From: Calditrichia bacterium
GTDB lineage: Bacteria > Calditrichota > Calditrichia > RBG-13-44-9 > J075
DNA: 64,000 bases
Assembly (NCBI GenBank): GCA_028284445.1
Contig: JANQRS010000012.1
Coordinates: 1-64,000, forward strand
Reading direction: 5' to 3'
How positions within the stretch are numbered: position 1 is the stretch's first letter; every line of letters begins with the position of its first letter. The translations under genes and the position numbers were made by a program. The notes below the pieces were generated by a model. That model saw nothing but the letters and a program-made list of their open reading frames with translations. It did not search any database and was not told the origin of the DNA. This document shows positions 34,401 to 43,500 of the stretch, piece after piece.

Positions 34401-34444
34401 AGTCCCCCCTCTATCTACCCTCGGGGGGAGATAGAGGGGGGACT
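34401..34444. terminator. Perfect 16-bp inverted repeat between convergent genes
   Basis: AGTCCCCCCTCTATCT (34401-34416) pairs perfectly with 34429-34444, with a 12-base loop. It lies between the DapA-family gene and the convergent permease gene, the expected place for a bidirectional terminator, although no T-tract follows. Confidence 0.55.
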
Positions 34445-34486
34445 AGTACACAAATAAACGCGTCACACTATGTGCACATTATCCGC

Positions 34487-37132
34487 CTATTCGTGCCGCA
34501 GCGAATGAATCGGATTTAGCAAAGCCGTCTTGATTGCCTGATAACCGATCGTTAACCAGGCAACGAGCAAAGCGGCAAAACCGGCCAATAGAAAGGCACT
34601 GATCCCAATGTCAATTCGGTAAGCAAAGTTCTCTAACCAGCGTTCCAAAGCAAACCAGGAAACCGGAATGGAAATCAGGGCAGCAATAACGATCAGCTTG
34701 GTAAAGTCATGCGTCAGGAGAAAAATGATGCTCGGTGTAGAAGCGCCCAACACCTTCCGCACCCCAACTTCACGGGTTCGTTGTTCAGCGATATAAGCTG
34801 TTAATCCCAGCAGCCCGAGGCAAGCCACAACAATCGTCAAGATGGCGGCAACGCCAACCAACTGTCCGGTGCGCACATCGTTTTCATAAAAACGCCGCAG
34901 TTGTTCATCCAAGAAGTTGATTTCTATCGGCGTTCCTTGATCGATGCGATCATGAACAGCTTCCAGGTGCGCCAGCGTTTCAGTCATATCTTTCCCGGCA
35001 ACCCGCAAGGTAAAATAGTCGATGACTCGGACAGGATTTTGCCGAAACCCGAGGATCATTGGTCCAACATCTTCGTGAAGCGAGCGAAAATTGAAGTCAT
35101 TCACCACACCGATAATTTCACCGCTGTAAGAAACATCGGGAATCTCGATGTATTGCCCAAGCGGGTTTTCGAGTCCCAGTTGGCGAACAGCAGCTTCATT
35201 GATCAAGACACCAAGCGAATCCTGCGCAGTCAATCCGCTGAAATTCCTCCCGGCCAGCAAGGTCATTTGATATGTCGACAGGAAGTCCTCATCGATACTG
35301 ATATAATTCATGGTTTGCAGGCCGGAAGCATCACCGGATCTATGGGCTTCAACTTCCGTAATCGGCTTCCAGTCTCCCGGGATTCGCGAAGAAACCGACA
35401 CCTCTTTCACGCTGGAATGACTTGCAAATTCGTTTTTCATCAACGCAAAATTATCGCGGGCATTCCGGCTGTTGATATCGACAATAACCAGCTGATCTTG
35501 CTGAAATCCAAGATTCTGATTGCGGAACATCGTTAGTTGTTGATAGACCACCACCGTCGCCACTATCATGGAAATGGAAAGTACAAACTGCAGGATCACC
35601 AGCGATTTGCGCAATTGCCCCGCGCCCTTATTTGCAGATAAGCGCCCTTTGAGAGTTGCAATTGGTTTCATACCGGACAGAAAAGCAGCCGGATAGCTGC
35701 CTGATAAGAACCCGATAAACAGCGTAATTCCCAGGATCGAAACAATGCCGATCCAATTTTCACGCACGTTCAGGGAAATTTGCTTGTCATAGAGCTCGTT
35801 AAAGAAGGGCAGCGCCAAGTTGATCAGCAACAGGGCAACAACGAATGCCAAAAGAACAATCAGGATCGCCTCGCTGAGGAACTGACCGGCAAGCTGCGAC
35901 CGCTTCGCCCCAACGACCTTACGCATCCCGACCTCACGTGATCGCTTGACCGATCTTGCTGTCGACAAATTCATATAGTTGATGCAGGCAACCAGGGCAA
36001 TCAAAAATGCAATTGTCGAAAACACAAAGATGTATACCACATTGCCCTTGTGCTGATTTTCATCGAATTCCACGTGCTCTGAATAAAAATGAATATCCGG
36101 CAACGGTTGTAACTGTATTTCGCGGCGAACTTCGGCATCTTCTCCAAGCTGTTTGCTGAGATAGCCTGCCAGCAGTGGCTCCATGGCCGCAACTTCGGCA
36201 CCTTCACGCAATTGGATATAGGTCAGGAACTGATCCGATTTCCAACTGGATGTATAATTGCGCCAGTTTTCATTCGACATTTGCGTGGCCAGGGACATCA
36301 GCATATTGAAATAGAGATGGGAATTATGTGGCGGGTCAGCAACAATGCCGGTTACTTTGAATTCACCAAAGCGATCCATGTTAAGTACTTCCCCGATCGC
36401 GGTATTCGAACCAAAATATTTTCGTGCACAGCTTTCTGTTAGCACAACGCTAAAAGGTTCCTTCAGCGCGGTTTCACGGTTGCCCTCTTTTAGCTCAAAA
36501 TCAAATATTTCCAGGAATGAGGCGTCTGTAAGAAAATAATCGCCTTCATAGAAACGTGGCCCGTCTTTATATCGAGCAGCAAAACGGCCCGGACGGATCA
36601 GCCTCACGCCATTCTCAACTTCCGGAAAATCTGCGGCCAATTGAATTGTAAGTGGACCGGCGGTCGCGGGAATATGCCGCTCTCCCAAGTCCGGAGATTC
36701 ACGGCTTTCGACGACGCGATAGATCCGGTCTGCCTTGCTATGAAAGCGATCAAAAGCCAGCTCATCCTGCACGTAAAGCAAGATCATTCCACAAGCAGCA
36801 ATCCCCAATGCCAACCCAAGAATATTGATCAGCGAGAAGCCCAAATGCCTGACGATGTTGCGATATGCAACCTTCACGTAATTTTCCAGCATAGCAAAAT
36901 TACTCCTTTCATAATCCGCTGACCGGCGGAGAGATGGCCGCAAGAGAATGCTCAATACATCTTTCCAATATTGGTAGCGCGCTTGCCTGGGCCCGAGCGT
37001 CTCAGTCCGCATATAAAACAGATCCTCGAGGTCCATCATTCGCTCGTACGAACGATGCAGGTCTGTGCGGCGCTCCAAAAGCCACCTTGCGATAGCCGGC
37101 GGATCCCCATGTTTTTGCTTTTCTTTGTTCAT
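34487..37132 (-). CDS. ADOP/MacB-type ABC permease with N-terminal prefix domain
   Basis: An 881-residue permease with two FtsX-like halves. The N-terminal ~80 residues (ARWLLERRTDLHRSYERMMD and PRQARYQYWKDVLSILL) are the cytosolic prefix domain found in PadR-linked orphan permeases. Then come TM1 (FSLINILGLALGIAACGMI), a large periplasmic MacB_PCD-like domain, three TMs near 380-480, a second periplasmic domain and three C-terminal TMs (about 750-870). No ATPase is adjacent, so one encoded elsewhere must power it. Proteins of this kind are proposed exporters; the substrate is unknown. Its ATG overlaps the PadR stop codon. Confidence 0.85.
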   Translation of the reverse strand: MNKEKQKHGDPPAIARWLLERRTDLHRSYERMMDLEDLFYMRTETLGPRQARYQYWKDVLSILLRPSLRRSADYERSNFAMLENYVKVAYRNIVRHLGFSLINILGLALGIAACGMILLYVQDELAFDRFHSKADRIYRVVESRESPDLGERHIPATAGPLTIQLAADFPEVENGVRLIRPGRFAARYKDGPRFYEGDYFLTDASFLEIFDFELKEGNRETALKEPFSVVLTESCARKYFGSNTAIGEVLNMDRFGEFKVTGIVADPPHNSHLYFNMLMSLATQMSNENWRNYTSSWKSDQFLTYIQLREGAEVAAMEPLLAGYLSKQLGEDAEVRREIQLQPLPDIHFYSEHVEFDENQHKGNVVYIFVFSTIAFLIALVACINYMNLSTARSVKRSREVGMRKVVGAKRSQLAGQFLSEAILIVLLAFVVALLLINLALPFFNELYDKQISLNVRENWIGIVSILGITLFIGFLSGSYPAAFLSGMKPIATLKGRLSANKGAGQLRKSLVILQFVLSISMIVATVVVYQQLTMFRNQNLGFQQDQLVIVDINSRNARDNFALMKNEFASHSSVKEVSVSSRIPGDWKPITEVEAHRSGDASGLQTMNYISIDEDFLSTYQMTLLAGRNFSGLTAQDSLGVLINEAAVRQLGLENPLGQYIEIPDVSYSGEIIGVVNDFNFRSLHEDVGPMILGFRQNPVRVIDYFTLRVAGKDMTETLAHLEAVHDRIDQGTPIEINFLDEQLRRFYENDVRTGQLVGVAAILTIVVACLGLLGLTAYIAEQRTREVGVRKVLGASTPSIIFLLTHDFTKLIVIAALISIPVSWFALERWLENFAYRIDIGISAFLLAGFAALLVAWLTIGYQAIKTALLNPIHSLRHE

Positions 37133-37470
37133 TATGCCTTACCTGGATCTATAAGTGGTTCCCATTCGATATCTGCCCAAAGATTATTTCGCCATTCCCG
37201 CAGTTCGAGCAGCACCTTGATACCATTTTGTGTCACCTGATAGTAGCGTTTTCGCCGCCCGCCGCGCTTCGGCGTTACGGCACCCAGCTGTGAGGCCACA
37301 AATCCCTTATCTTCCAAACGATCAAGTGCTGTATACAGGGCTCCCATCGTTACCGAACGACCGGTATTTGTGGCGATCTTCTCCTGAATTTTAATGGCAT
37401 ATGCATCGGTTTTCAGGCCGGCAACGGACAGCAACACCAGCTCTTCAAACTCGCCGATTTTCTTCTTCAT
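37132..37470 (-). CDS. PadR-family transcriptional regulator
   Basis: A 112-residue winged-helix regulator: EFEELVLLSVAGLKTDAYAI, GRSVTMGALYTALDRLEDKGFV (recognition helix and wing start) and PKRGGRRKRYYQVTQNG (wing) are the PadR landmarks, and the short C-terminus is that of PadR-s2 proteins. It probably binds the promoter of its own operon and responds to a small ligand. It overlaps the permease gene by 1 nt (TAATG), so the two are coupled; such PadR-permease pairs are a recurrent arrangement. Confidence 0.92.
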   Translation of the reverse strand: MKKKIGEFEELVLLSVAGLKTDAYAIKIQEKIATNTGRSVTMGALYTALDRLEDKGFVASQLGAVTPKRGGRRKRYYQVTQNGIKVLLELREWRNNLWADIEWEPLIDPGKA

Positions 37471-37580
37471 CTTTTTATTTTCCGTTTCTGATTTTTATTT
37501 ATTCGTAAATGTAGGAAAAATGTTGCAAACTAAACGCAGCTTTCTTGATTCAGCTAAGGAACGGGAATGTTTGGGATCGC

Positions 37581-37613
37581 TTGACATCCAGGCAATTAAC
37601 CATTATTGTTAAT
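37581..37613 (+). promoter_or_regulatory. Promoter and inverted repeat upstream of the DUF3857 pair
   Basis: TTGACA (37581-37586), 17-base spacer and TATTGT (37604-37609). The inverted repeat ATTAAC/GTTAAT (37595-37600 and 37608-37613) overlaps the -10 element and could be a repressor site. The leader would be about 100 nt before ATG 37717. Confidence 0.45.
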
Positions 37614-37716
37614 GATCAGGAGCGTTCTTTACATCCTTCCCGAAAAAATTAAAAACCTGCAAAAAATTCCTTGGATTTGGGGAATTAGTATAGAAATGGA
37701 ATTGGGGGACTATACC

Positions 37717-39642
37717 ATGCGAATTGCAGCAGCAACGCTACTACTTCTAGCATTTGGTTCATTCGGATTACAGGCTCAACCGGATTGGGTTAAGTTGGCA
37801 GCAAAGAATGCCAACGCTGCCAAAATCCACGACGACGCTGTGGCGGTAGCACTCTATGATGTCACGGAATTGGAAATCACTAAAAAAGGTGAAGCTAAAG
37901 GTGCCGTCAAACTTGCCCATAAGATTTTGAAGTCGGATGGTGAGCATTTTGCGATTCAGCGGGTTCCGGTTTTTTCCTTTGTGGAAATGAAGGATCTCAA
38001 AGGCTGGATTATCCGCTTAGACGGCAAAGTAGATAAATTAAAGAAGGAACATACTGTCCAGGTTGGCACAGCGGAAAGCAAGGGATACTACGACGATGTG
38101 CAGTGGATCGTTTCTGCCTTACCAAACCCGGAAGTCGGCGACATTGTTGCCTTCGAATTCACTTTGAAGGAAACCGGCTGGACGAGCCTCTATCACCAAT
38201 TTGTTTTTCAACGGCAGGTTCCGGTGCAATATTCGGCATTTCGGGTTAAATTGCCCGATGGCTGGCAATTACGCGCCAAAGAACATAACATGGACGGAAT
38301 TGAAAAAAATGAGATCGAAAATACTCATAGTTGGATAGCTAAAGACCTGCCTTATCAGCCGAAAGAACTCCTTGCTCCTTCCTGGGGATACTTATCCCGT
38401 CGCCTTGAAATCACTTGCTTTCAGCCCGGACGCAGCGCCGAAAACAATTTCCCGGATTGGCAGTCGGTTGCCAGCTGGGCACATGGCATTCATAATGAAC
38501 CCTCTTACGCCGGAACCGGTGTTATTGCGAAGACAGCCGAGCTGATCGGTGGCGCAAAAACTTTTGAGGACAAGCTTCGGGCAGTGGCCAGATTTAGCCA
38601 GAAAGATATTCGCTATGTGGCGGTTGAAATTGGCAAGGGCGGCTGGGTGCCGCGCCCGGCAGATGTCACTATTCGCAATCGCTTTGGTGATTGCAAGGAT
38701 AAGACCACCCTCATGCGGGCAATGTTAAAATCGATCGGTATTGCCTCGGCATCGGTTTTGGCAAATCCCACCAATCCGGTGTACGGAAATTTGCCAACAC
38801 CCTTCCAGTTTAATCATTGCATCATCGGCATTCCCGTTAAGGATGAAGATGTCACGCCTACCCTGGCAAACGCGGTTGTCGACAATTGGCTATTTTTCGA
38901 TCCGACAGAGGACCGCATTCGCTTGGGTGAACTGCCATGGTCACTCCAGGGAAGCCGGGTACTTGTCGCAAACCCGGATCAGGAGAAGCTGATTTACCTT
39001 CCTTATCCCAAGCCCCAGGCGTTTCATCGCATCCTGAAGCTCGACGGAGAATTGAAGCCGGACGGCTCCATCGAGGCCAGCGTTTCAATCGATGATGTAG
39101 GCGCCCGCGCCTTCAATTCACGCGCCTACAACGAAACAACATCAACCAAAGACCAGCTGGAAGGGATTAAATCCTGGCTGGACGATAATATTCCCGGTAT
39201 CTCGATATCGGAGTACAAAATCATAGACGTAGGAGACACTTCGTCGACCCGCTTCATAGTGAGCAGCAAAAATTACCTGCAAAAAGCCGGTAATCTGACC
39301 ATTTTCAAACCGGATATTTTTCGCACCGTCCATGTGCCGGAGCTAAAAAAGAAAACCAGGCATCATCCCATCTGGTTCGGTGGACCAAATTCCGTCGTAA
39401 CCGATCTACGCTGGAAAATTCCGGGAGACTGGAACGCAGATGTGGACACCAGTATGGTATTTCGTGAATGCGATGCTGCTTCGATTACTGCTCGCACCAG
39501 CCTTGACAACGACCTTCTGCACTTTAAGAGCACCTACCTGCAGGAAGGATATCTGATGGAACAGGAAGACTACAAAACCGCGAAGCGATTTAGCAAAATG
39601 CTCAGCCGAATCCGCGAAACGAGTATTATTTTCAACAAATAG
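37717..39642 (+). CDS. DUF3857/transglutaminase-like secreted protein (catalytic triad present)
   Basis: A 641-residue exported protein: signal peptide MRIAAATLLLLAFGSFGLQA, a DUF3857 beta domain (about 40-260; KLAHKILKSDGEHFAI, YHQFVFQRQVPVQYS) and a transglutaminase-like cysteine-peptidase fold with C326 in RFGDCKDKTTLMRAML, His in FQFNHCIIG and Asp in WLFFDPTEDRI. The family's substrates are unknown; it is common in FCB bacteria. ATG 37717 follows GGGGGAC at suitable spacing; earlier in-frame starts lack a signal peptide. It is followed 14 nt later by a paralogue with a degenerate active site. Confidence 0.85.
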   Translation: MRIAAATLLLLAFGSFGLQAQPDWVKLAAKNANAAKIHDDAVAVALYDVTELEITKKGEAKGAVKLAHKILKSDGEHFAIQRVPVFSFVEMKDLKGWIIRLDGKVDKLKKEHTVQVGTAESKGYYDDVQWIVSALPNPEVGDIVAFEFTLKETGWTSLYHQFVFQRQVPVQYSAFRVKLPDGWQLRAKEHNMDGIEKNEIENTHSWIAKDLPYQPKELLAPSWGYLSRRLEITCFQPGRSAENNFPDWQSVASWAHGIHNEPSYAGTGVIAKTAELIGGAKTFEDKLRAVARFSQKDIRYVAVEIGKGGWVPRPADVTIRNRFGDCKDKTTLMRAMLKSIGIASASVLANPTNPVYGNLPTPFQFNHCIIGIPVKDEDVTPTLANAVVDNWLFFDPTEDRIRLGELPWSLQGSRVLVANPDQEKLIYLPYPKPQAFHRILKLDGELKPDGSIEASVSIDDVGARAFNSRAYNETTSTKDQLEGIKSWLDDNIPGISISEYKIIDVGDTSSTRFIVSSKNYLQKAGNLTIFKPDIFRTVHVPELKKKTRHHPIWFGGPNSVVTDLRWKIPGDWNADVDTSMVFRECDAASITARTSLDNDLLHFKSTYLQEGYLMEQEDYKTAKRFSKMLSRIRETSIIFNK

Positions 39643-39656
39643 TCGGGGGAGATCCA

Positions 39657-41642
39657 ATGAAACAACTGAACTTAGTCTTATTCTTAACTTTTAGCGTGCT
39701 CCTTTTGGGGCACAGCGCCCTTCTTGCTGACTACGAATGGGAACCGGTCAACGGCTGGGAATGGGAAGTCCGTGAAGCCGAAGGTCAGGCAAAAGGCGCC
39801 ATCATGATTTTCGAAAAAGTGATCGCTGACGATGAAGACCTCGTTGACGGTCGCATTTACCATCACCTCTATCGCCGCATCCGCATCCTTAGTCCGGAAG
39901 GCCACGATTGGGCAGATGTAGACGTACCTTATCTCAATCGCAAGCAGAAGGTCGAAAAAATCTATGCCCGTGCAATCCAGCGGGATGGCACGATTACCGA
40001 ATTGCATAAAGACGAGATCATCGAAAAAGAGGTTTTTAAGAGCAAAAAGTACAAAATCAAACAGAAGTCATTTTCCATTCCCGGCGTCTCCGATGACTGT
40101 ATCATCGAATACTATATCAAATTTCGCTCTCCCACCCCACGCTCCAGCTGGGTATATCAAAAAAGCATCGCTGTAATGAAAGCTGAACTCGTCTGGAAGT
40201 TTTTTGCCGGACAAGGCATCTCCGGCGTCGCCTATAGCTCGGTTGCGGATGAAATTACCCCCAACTACACCTGGGTAAACGCCGACAACAATGGTCAAAT
40301 CAATGTGGAGCAGCGCCCGTCGGTAAAGAATCCGAAAGAAGTTGTTTTTACGGTCGGTGAGATTGCTCCCTTCGAGGAAGAGCCCTATTCCCAACCGGAA
40401 ATTGCACTCAAGGCGCAGCTTCGTATTTATTATGGTAAATCTGCCGGCGTCGCTTCTTATTGGGGCGACGAGAGTAAAAATCGTAGCGAACGCCTTCGCG
40501 AGTATACCAAAAAGAACAAGCGCTTACGTAAAGTGGTTGAACGATGGATTAATCTGCCAAGCGATGAAGAAAAAATTAAAGCGGCATATACCTGGATCAA
40601 AGCCAACCTCGAAAACACTGCCTATGCAGATGATGACAAGAAATACAAAAAGAACAATCACGTCGACGACGTACTAAAGCGAGGCTACGGTACTTCCTGG
40701 TCGATCAATGTTGTTTTTTATGATATGCTGCGCGAAATGAATATCGACGCGAAACTCACCTATGCCATTGATCGCGATGACAACTTTCTTGCCTACCAGG
40801 CCAAATATTGGCAGTTTGATCGCTCGATGGTCGGTGTTCCGGTTGCCGCCAGCAAAGATTACGACTTTTTGTATCCGGCCATCCGCTATTTGCCTTACAA
40901 ACATATTCCCTGGTACAATGAGGGCAGTCCGGCGTTTATTGTCGGCGATCAATTAGACCAGTTTGCCGTGATTCCATATTCGATGCCACAAACCAATCAG
41001 TTGAAGCGCTTTCAATGGCTAACGATGGACGAAGACTTGATGTTCAGCGGCAAAATGGCCGAACAGCATAACGGACATTTTGCCAGATCGCTTCGCCTTG
41101 AACTGGATGGAGAAAGCGAAGCTGAACGCGTCAACTATTTGACTGAAGAGTTTAAGGAACGCTTTCCGCAGGGTGAAATTGATTCAATTGTTATCAAGAA
41201 CATGGAAGACTACAACAAGAAGCTGACTGTTCAGTGTCAAATTAGCATTGAACCCTCCAGTCAACTCGCCGGCAATCGCCTGCTTATAAAGCCATCTGAA
41301 CTTTTCAGTCAGCGCGACAATCCATTTACTGCTGATGAACGCAACCATTTGGTCATGTTCAACTTCGCTAAAGAAGAACTTGATGTTTTGGATCTCAGGT
41401 TAGGTGGCGACTGGAAAATAGAAGCGGTTCCCAATGATACCTCATTTGCCAATCAAGTCGGCCGCTGCGAAATTCGCTTTATGCCGCAGCAAGGCGGCAA
41501 GGCACTCTCTGTGCAGCGTTTGTTCACGCTAAATACGCCTCTGTTTCGCGCCTCTGACTACGCGGATATTCGCAAGCTGTTCGAAACGCAGCTGGAATTC
41601 CAGGAAATGACGGTCGTTTTGACGGAAGATTTGACTGAGTAA
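39657..41642 (+). CDS. DUF3857/transglutaminase-like secreted protein with degenerate active site
   Basis: A 661-residue paralogue of the preceding protein: signal peptide MKQLNLVLFLTFSVLLLGHS, DUF3857 domain (HHLYRRIRILSPEGHDW, DVPYLNRKQKVEKIYARAI) and a transglutaminase-like region. Where the active partner has GDCKDK this one has GYGTSWSIN (343-351), so the nucleophilic Cys is lost; the Asp loop DPTEDR is likewise replaced around YPAIRYLPYKHIP. The fold may act as a binding or regulatory subunit of the active neighbour. Ribosome-binding site GGGGGA is well placed, and a single promoter upstream of 37717 would serve both. Confidence 0.8.
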   Translation: MKQLNLVLFLTFSVLLLGHSALLADYEWEPVNGWEWEVREAEGQAKGAIMIFEKVIADDEDLVDGRIYHHLYRRIRILSPEGHDWADVDVPYLNRKQKVEKIYARAIQRDGTITELHKDEIIEKEVFKSKKYKIKQKSFSIPGVSDDCIIEYYIKFRSPTPRSSWVYQKSIAVMKAELVWKFFAGQGISGVAYSSVADEITPNYTWVNADNNGQINVEQRPSVKNPKEVVFTVGEIAPFEEEPYSQPEIALKAQLRIYYGKSAGVASYWGDESKNRSERLREYTKKNKRLRKVVERWINLPSDEEKIKAAYTWIKANLENTAYADDDKKYKKNNHVDDVLKRGYGTSWSINVVFYDMLREMNIDAKLTYAIDRDDNFLAYQAKYWQFDRSMVGVPVAASKDYDFLYPAIRYLPYKHIPWYNEGSPAFIVGDQLDQFAVIPYSMPQTNQLKRFQWLTMDEDLMFSGKMAEQHNGHFARSLRLELDGESEAERVNYLTEEFKERFPQGEIDSIVIKNMEDYNKKLTVQCQISIEPSSQLAGNRLLIKPSELFSQRDNPFTADERNHLVMFNFAKEELDVLDLRLGGDWKIEAVPNDTSFANQVGRCEIRFMPQQGGKALSVQRLFTLNTPLFRASDYADIRKLFETQLEFQEMTVVLTEDLTE

Positions 41643-41687
41643 GGCAGTGGCTTAAATCCCCCTGTATACAACGAGCAGGGGGATGTC

Positions 41688-43487
41688 TTATTCCGCCCTT
41701 GCCGCAAGCTCATCCCACCGCTGGTATAACTCATCTACCTTTGCTTTGGCAAGCTCAAGTTCCGACATCAGCTCTTGCAGACGCGATGCATCGCTCATGA
41801 TGGCCGGATCCTGCAGTTGGGACTCGATATCAACCACCTGGCTTTCGGCCTTCTCGATGCGCCCTTCCATCTTGTTATATTCCTTGCGCTCTTCATAGCT
41901 AAGGACGCTTGTTGACTTTTTTGGCTTCGCAGGTGCTACGGGCTGCTGCTCCTGCTCTTCAGCGAGCACGTCTTTGCCGATGAGCTCATACCACTGATCG
42001 TATCCCGCATAAAACCCGGCATTGCCCTCACCATCAAGATATAGGAGCATGTCGCTGAGGCGATCAAGCAGGTAGCGATCGTGCGTAATCAATACCACTG
42101 CGCCGGGGAAATCCCGTAAGTTCTCCTCCAGGACCTCCAGCGTGGGAATATCGAGATCATTTGTCGGTTCATCCAGCAGGAGAATGTCAGCCGGTTTCAA
42201 CATCAAATTGGCAATCAGTACACGCGCCTGTTCGCCCCCACTCAGGTAAGATAGCGGCTGCACCAGCTGATCCCTGGTAAAAAGAAAGCTTTCCGCCCAG
42301 GCAGCAACATGTACCTGTCGGCCGCGGAATATGACCGTATCACCAGCGGGGCCAAGCGCATCCTTAAGCGACAAATTCAAATCGAGCTGTTCACGATTCT
42401 GATCAAAAGTAACAATGCTCAGGCCGTCCGCAAATTGCAATCTTCCGGCATCCGCTTGACGGCCTCGGTTGAGCAAACTAATCAGCGTGCTCTTACCGCT
42501 GCCGTTTGCACCGAGAAGCCCCAAACACATCCCCGGAGTTAGTATCAGATCCAACTCAGAGAAAAGGGTTCTACCTCCGCGAATAGCGCTGATTTGTTTG
42601 GCTTCAATGAGCTTTTTGCTTTTGCGATAGGTGGCATCGAAATCGATTTGCGGACGCTTATTACTGCGATTCCGCGCTTTGACGTCGCTGAGCTCCGCCT
42701 TCAACTGATGCGCACCGTCCACACGGGATTTTGCCTTTGTCGTACGCGCCTTCGGTCCACGCGACAGCCACTCCAGCTCTCGTTTCACACGGGTGCTGAG
42801 GCTTTGCTCGCGTTTTTCCTGCTCATTGATGAATTCTTCACGCCGCCGTAGGAATTCGCTGTAATTTCCCTGAATTTTGAGGTAGCCATCAGGATAGCGA
42901 CGGTGCAACTCCACGATTCGGTTGGTACAGTTTTCCAGGAAGGAACGATCGTGGCTAACAAGGACAAAAGCAAATCGCGCGGCCTGTAATTCCTTCTCCA
43001 GCCACATAATGCCGCTGATATCGAGGTGGTTTGTCGGTTCATCCAGGAAAAGCAAATCCGGTTCACGTATAAACTCGGCGGCGATCGCCAGGCGCTTGCG
43101 CCAGCCACCGGATAGCGAACCGGCAGGTTGTTTACCATCGGGAAATCCAATTCGCCGAATCATTCGTGCAACTTGCTGTCGCCGCTCATTTTCCGGAATG
43201 GACTCCGGCAATGCATCAAACAGAATCTCTTCAACCGGCTGCTCATCCGCTAACGTATCATTCTGGGCGAGGAAGCCCATATGAATGTTGCGTTTAAAGG
43301 ACACACTGCCGGAATCCGCGCTTATTTGATCGGCTAGTATTTTCAGGAGTGTCGACTTCCCGGCTCCATTTGGCCCGATCAGACCTACGCGTTCATCTTC
43401 AGCTATCCCGATCGAGATATTTTCGAACAGTGGCCGGGCGCCAAACGATATTGTTATTTCCTGCGTACTTACCAGAATACTACTCAT
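41688..43487 (-). CDS. uup: Uup-type ABC-F ATPase
   Basis: A 599-residue soluble protein with two ABC domains and no membrane segment. Walker A GLIGPNGAGKSTLL (about 38-50) and GLLGANGSGKSTLI; signatures LSGGWRKRLAIAAE and LSGGEQARVLIANL; Walker B LLFLDEPTNHLDI and ILLLDEPTNDLDI; the interdomain P-site-tRNA-interaction linker (RREEFINEQEKREQSL to SRGPKARTTKAKSRV). The C-terminal coiled coil (MEGRIEKAESQVVDIESQLQ) is the Uup hallmark. ABC-F proteins act on the ribosome. The ATG at 43487 begins the conserved domain; a longer upstream frame is not supported. It lies 13 nt after the PQQ-propeller gene. Confidence 0.9.
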   Translation of the reverse strand: MSSILVSTQEITISFGARPLFENISIGIAEDERVGLIGPNGAGKSTLLKILADQISADSGSVSFKRNIHMGFLAQNDTLADEQPVEEILFDALPESIPENERRQQVARMIRRIGFPDGKQPAGSLSGGWRKRLAIAAEFIREPDLLFLDEPTNHLDISGIMWLEKELQAARFAFVLVSHDRSFLENCTNRIVELHRRYPDGYLKIQGNYSEFLRRREEFINEQEKREQSLSTRVKRELEWLSRGPKARTTKAKSRVDGAHQLKAELSDVKARNRSNKRPQIDFDATYRKSKKLIEAKQISAIRGGRTLFSELDLILTPGMCLGLLGANGSGKSTLISLLNRGRQADAGRLQFADGLSIVTFDQNREQLDLNLSLKDALGPAGDTVIFRGRQVHVAAWAESFLFTRDQLVQPLSYLSGGEQARVLIANLMLKPADILLLDEPTNDLDIPTLEVLEENLRDFPGAVVLITHDRYLLDRLSDMLLYLDGEGNAGFYAGYDQWYELIGKDVLAEEQEQQPVAPAKPKKSTSVLSYEERKEYNKMEGRIEKAESQVVDIESQLQDPAIMSDASRLQELMSELELAKAKVDELYQRWDELAARAE

Positions 43488-43500
43488 AACCTGATACTTC

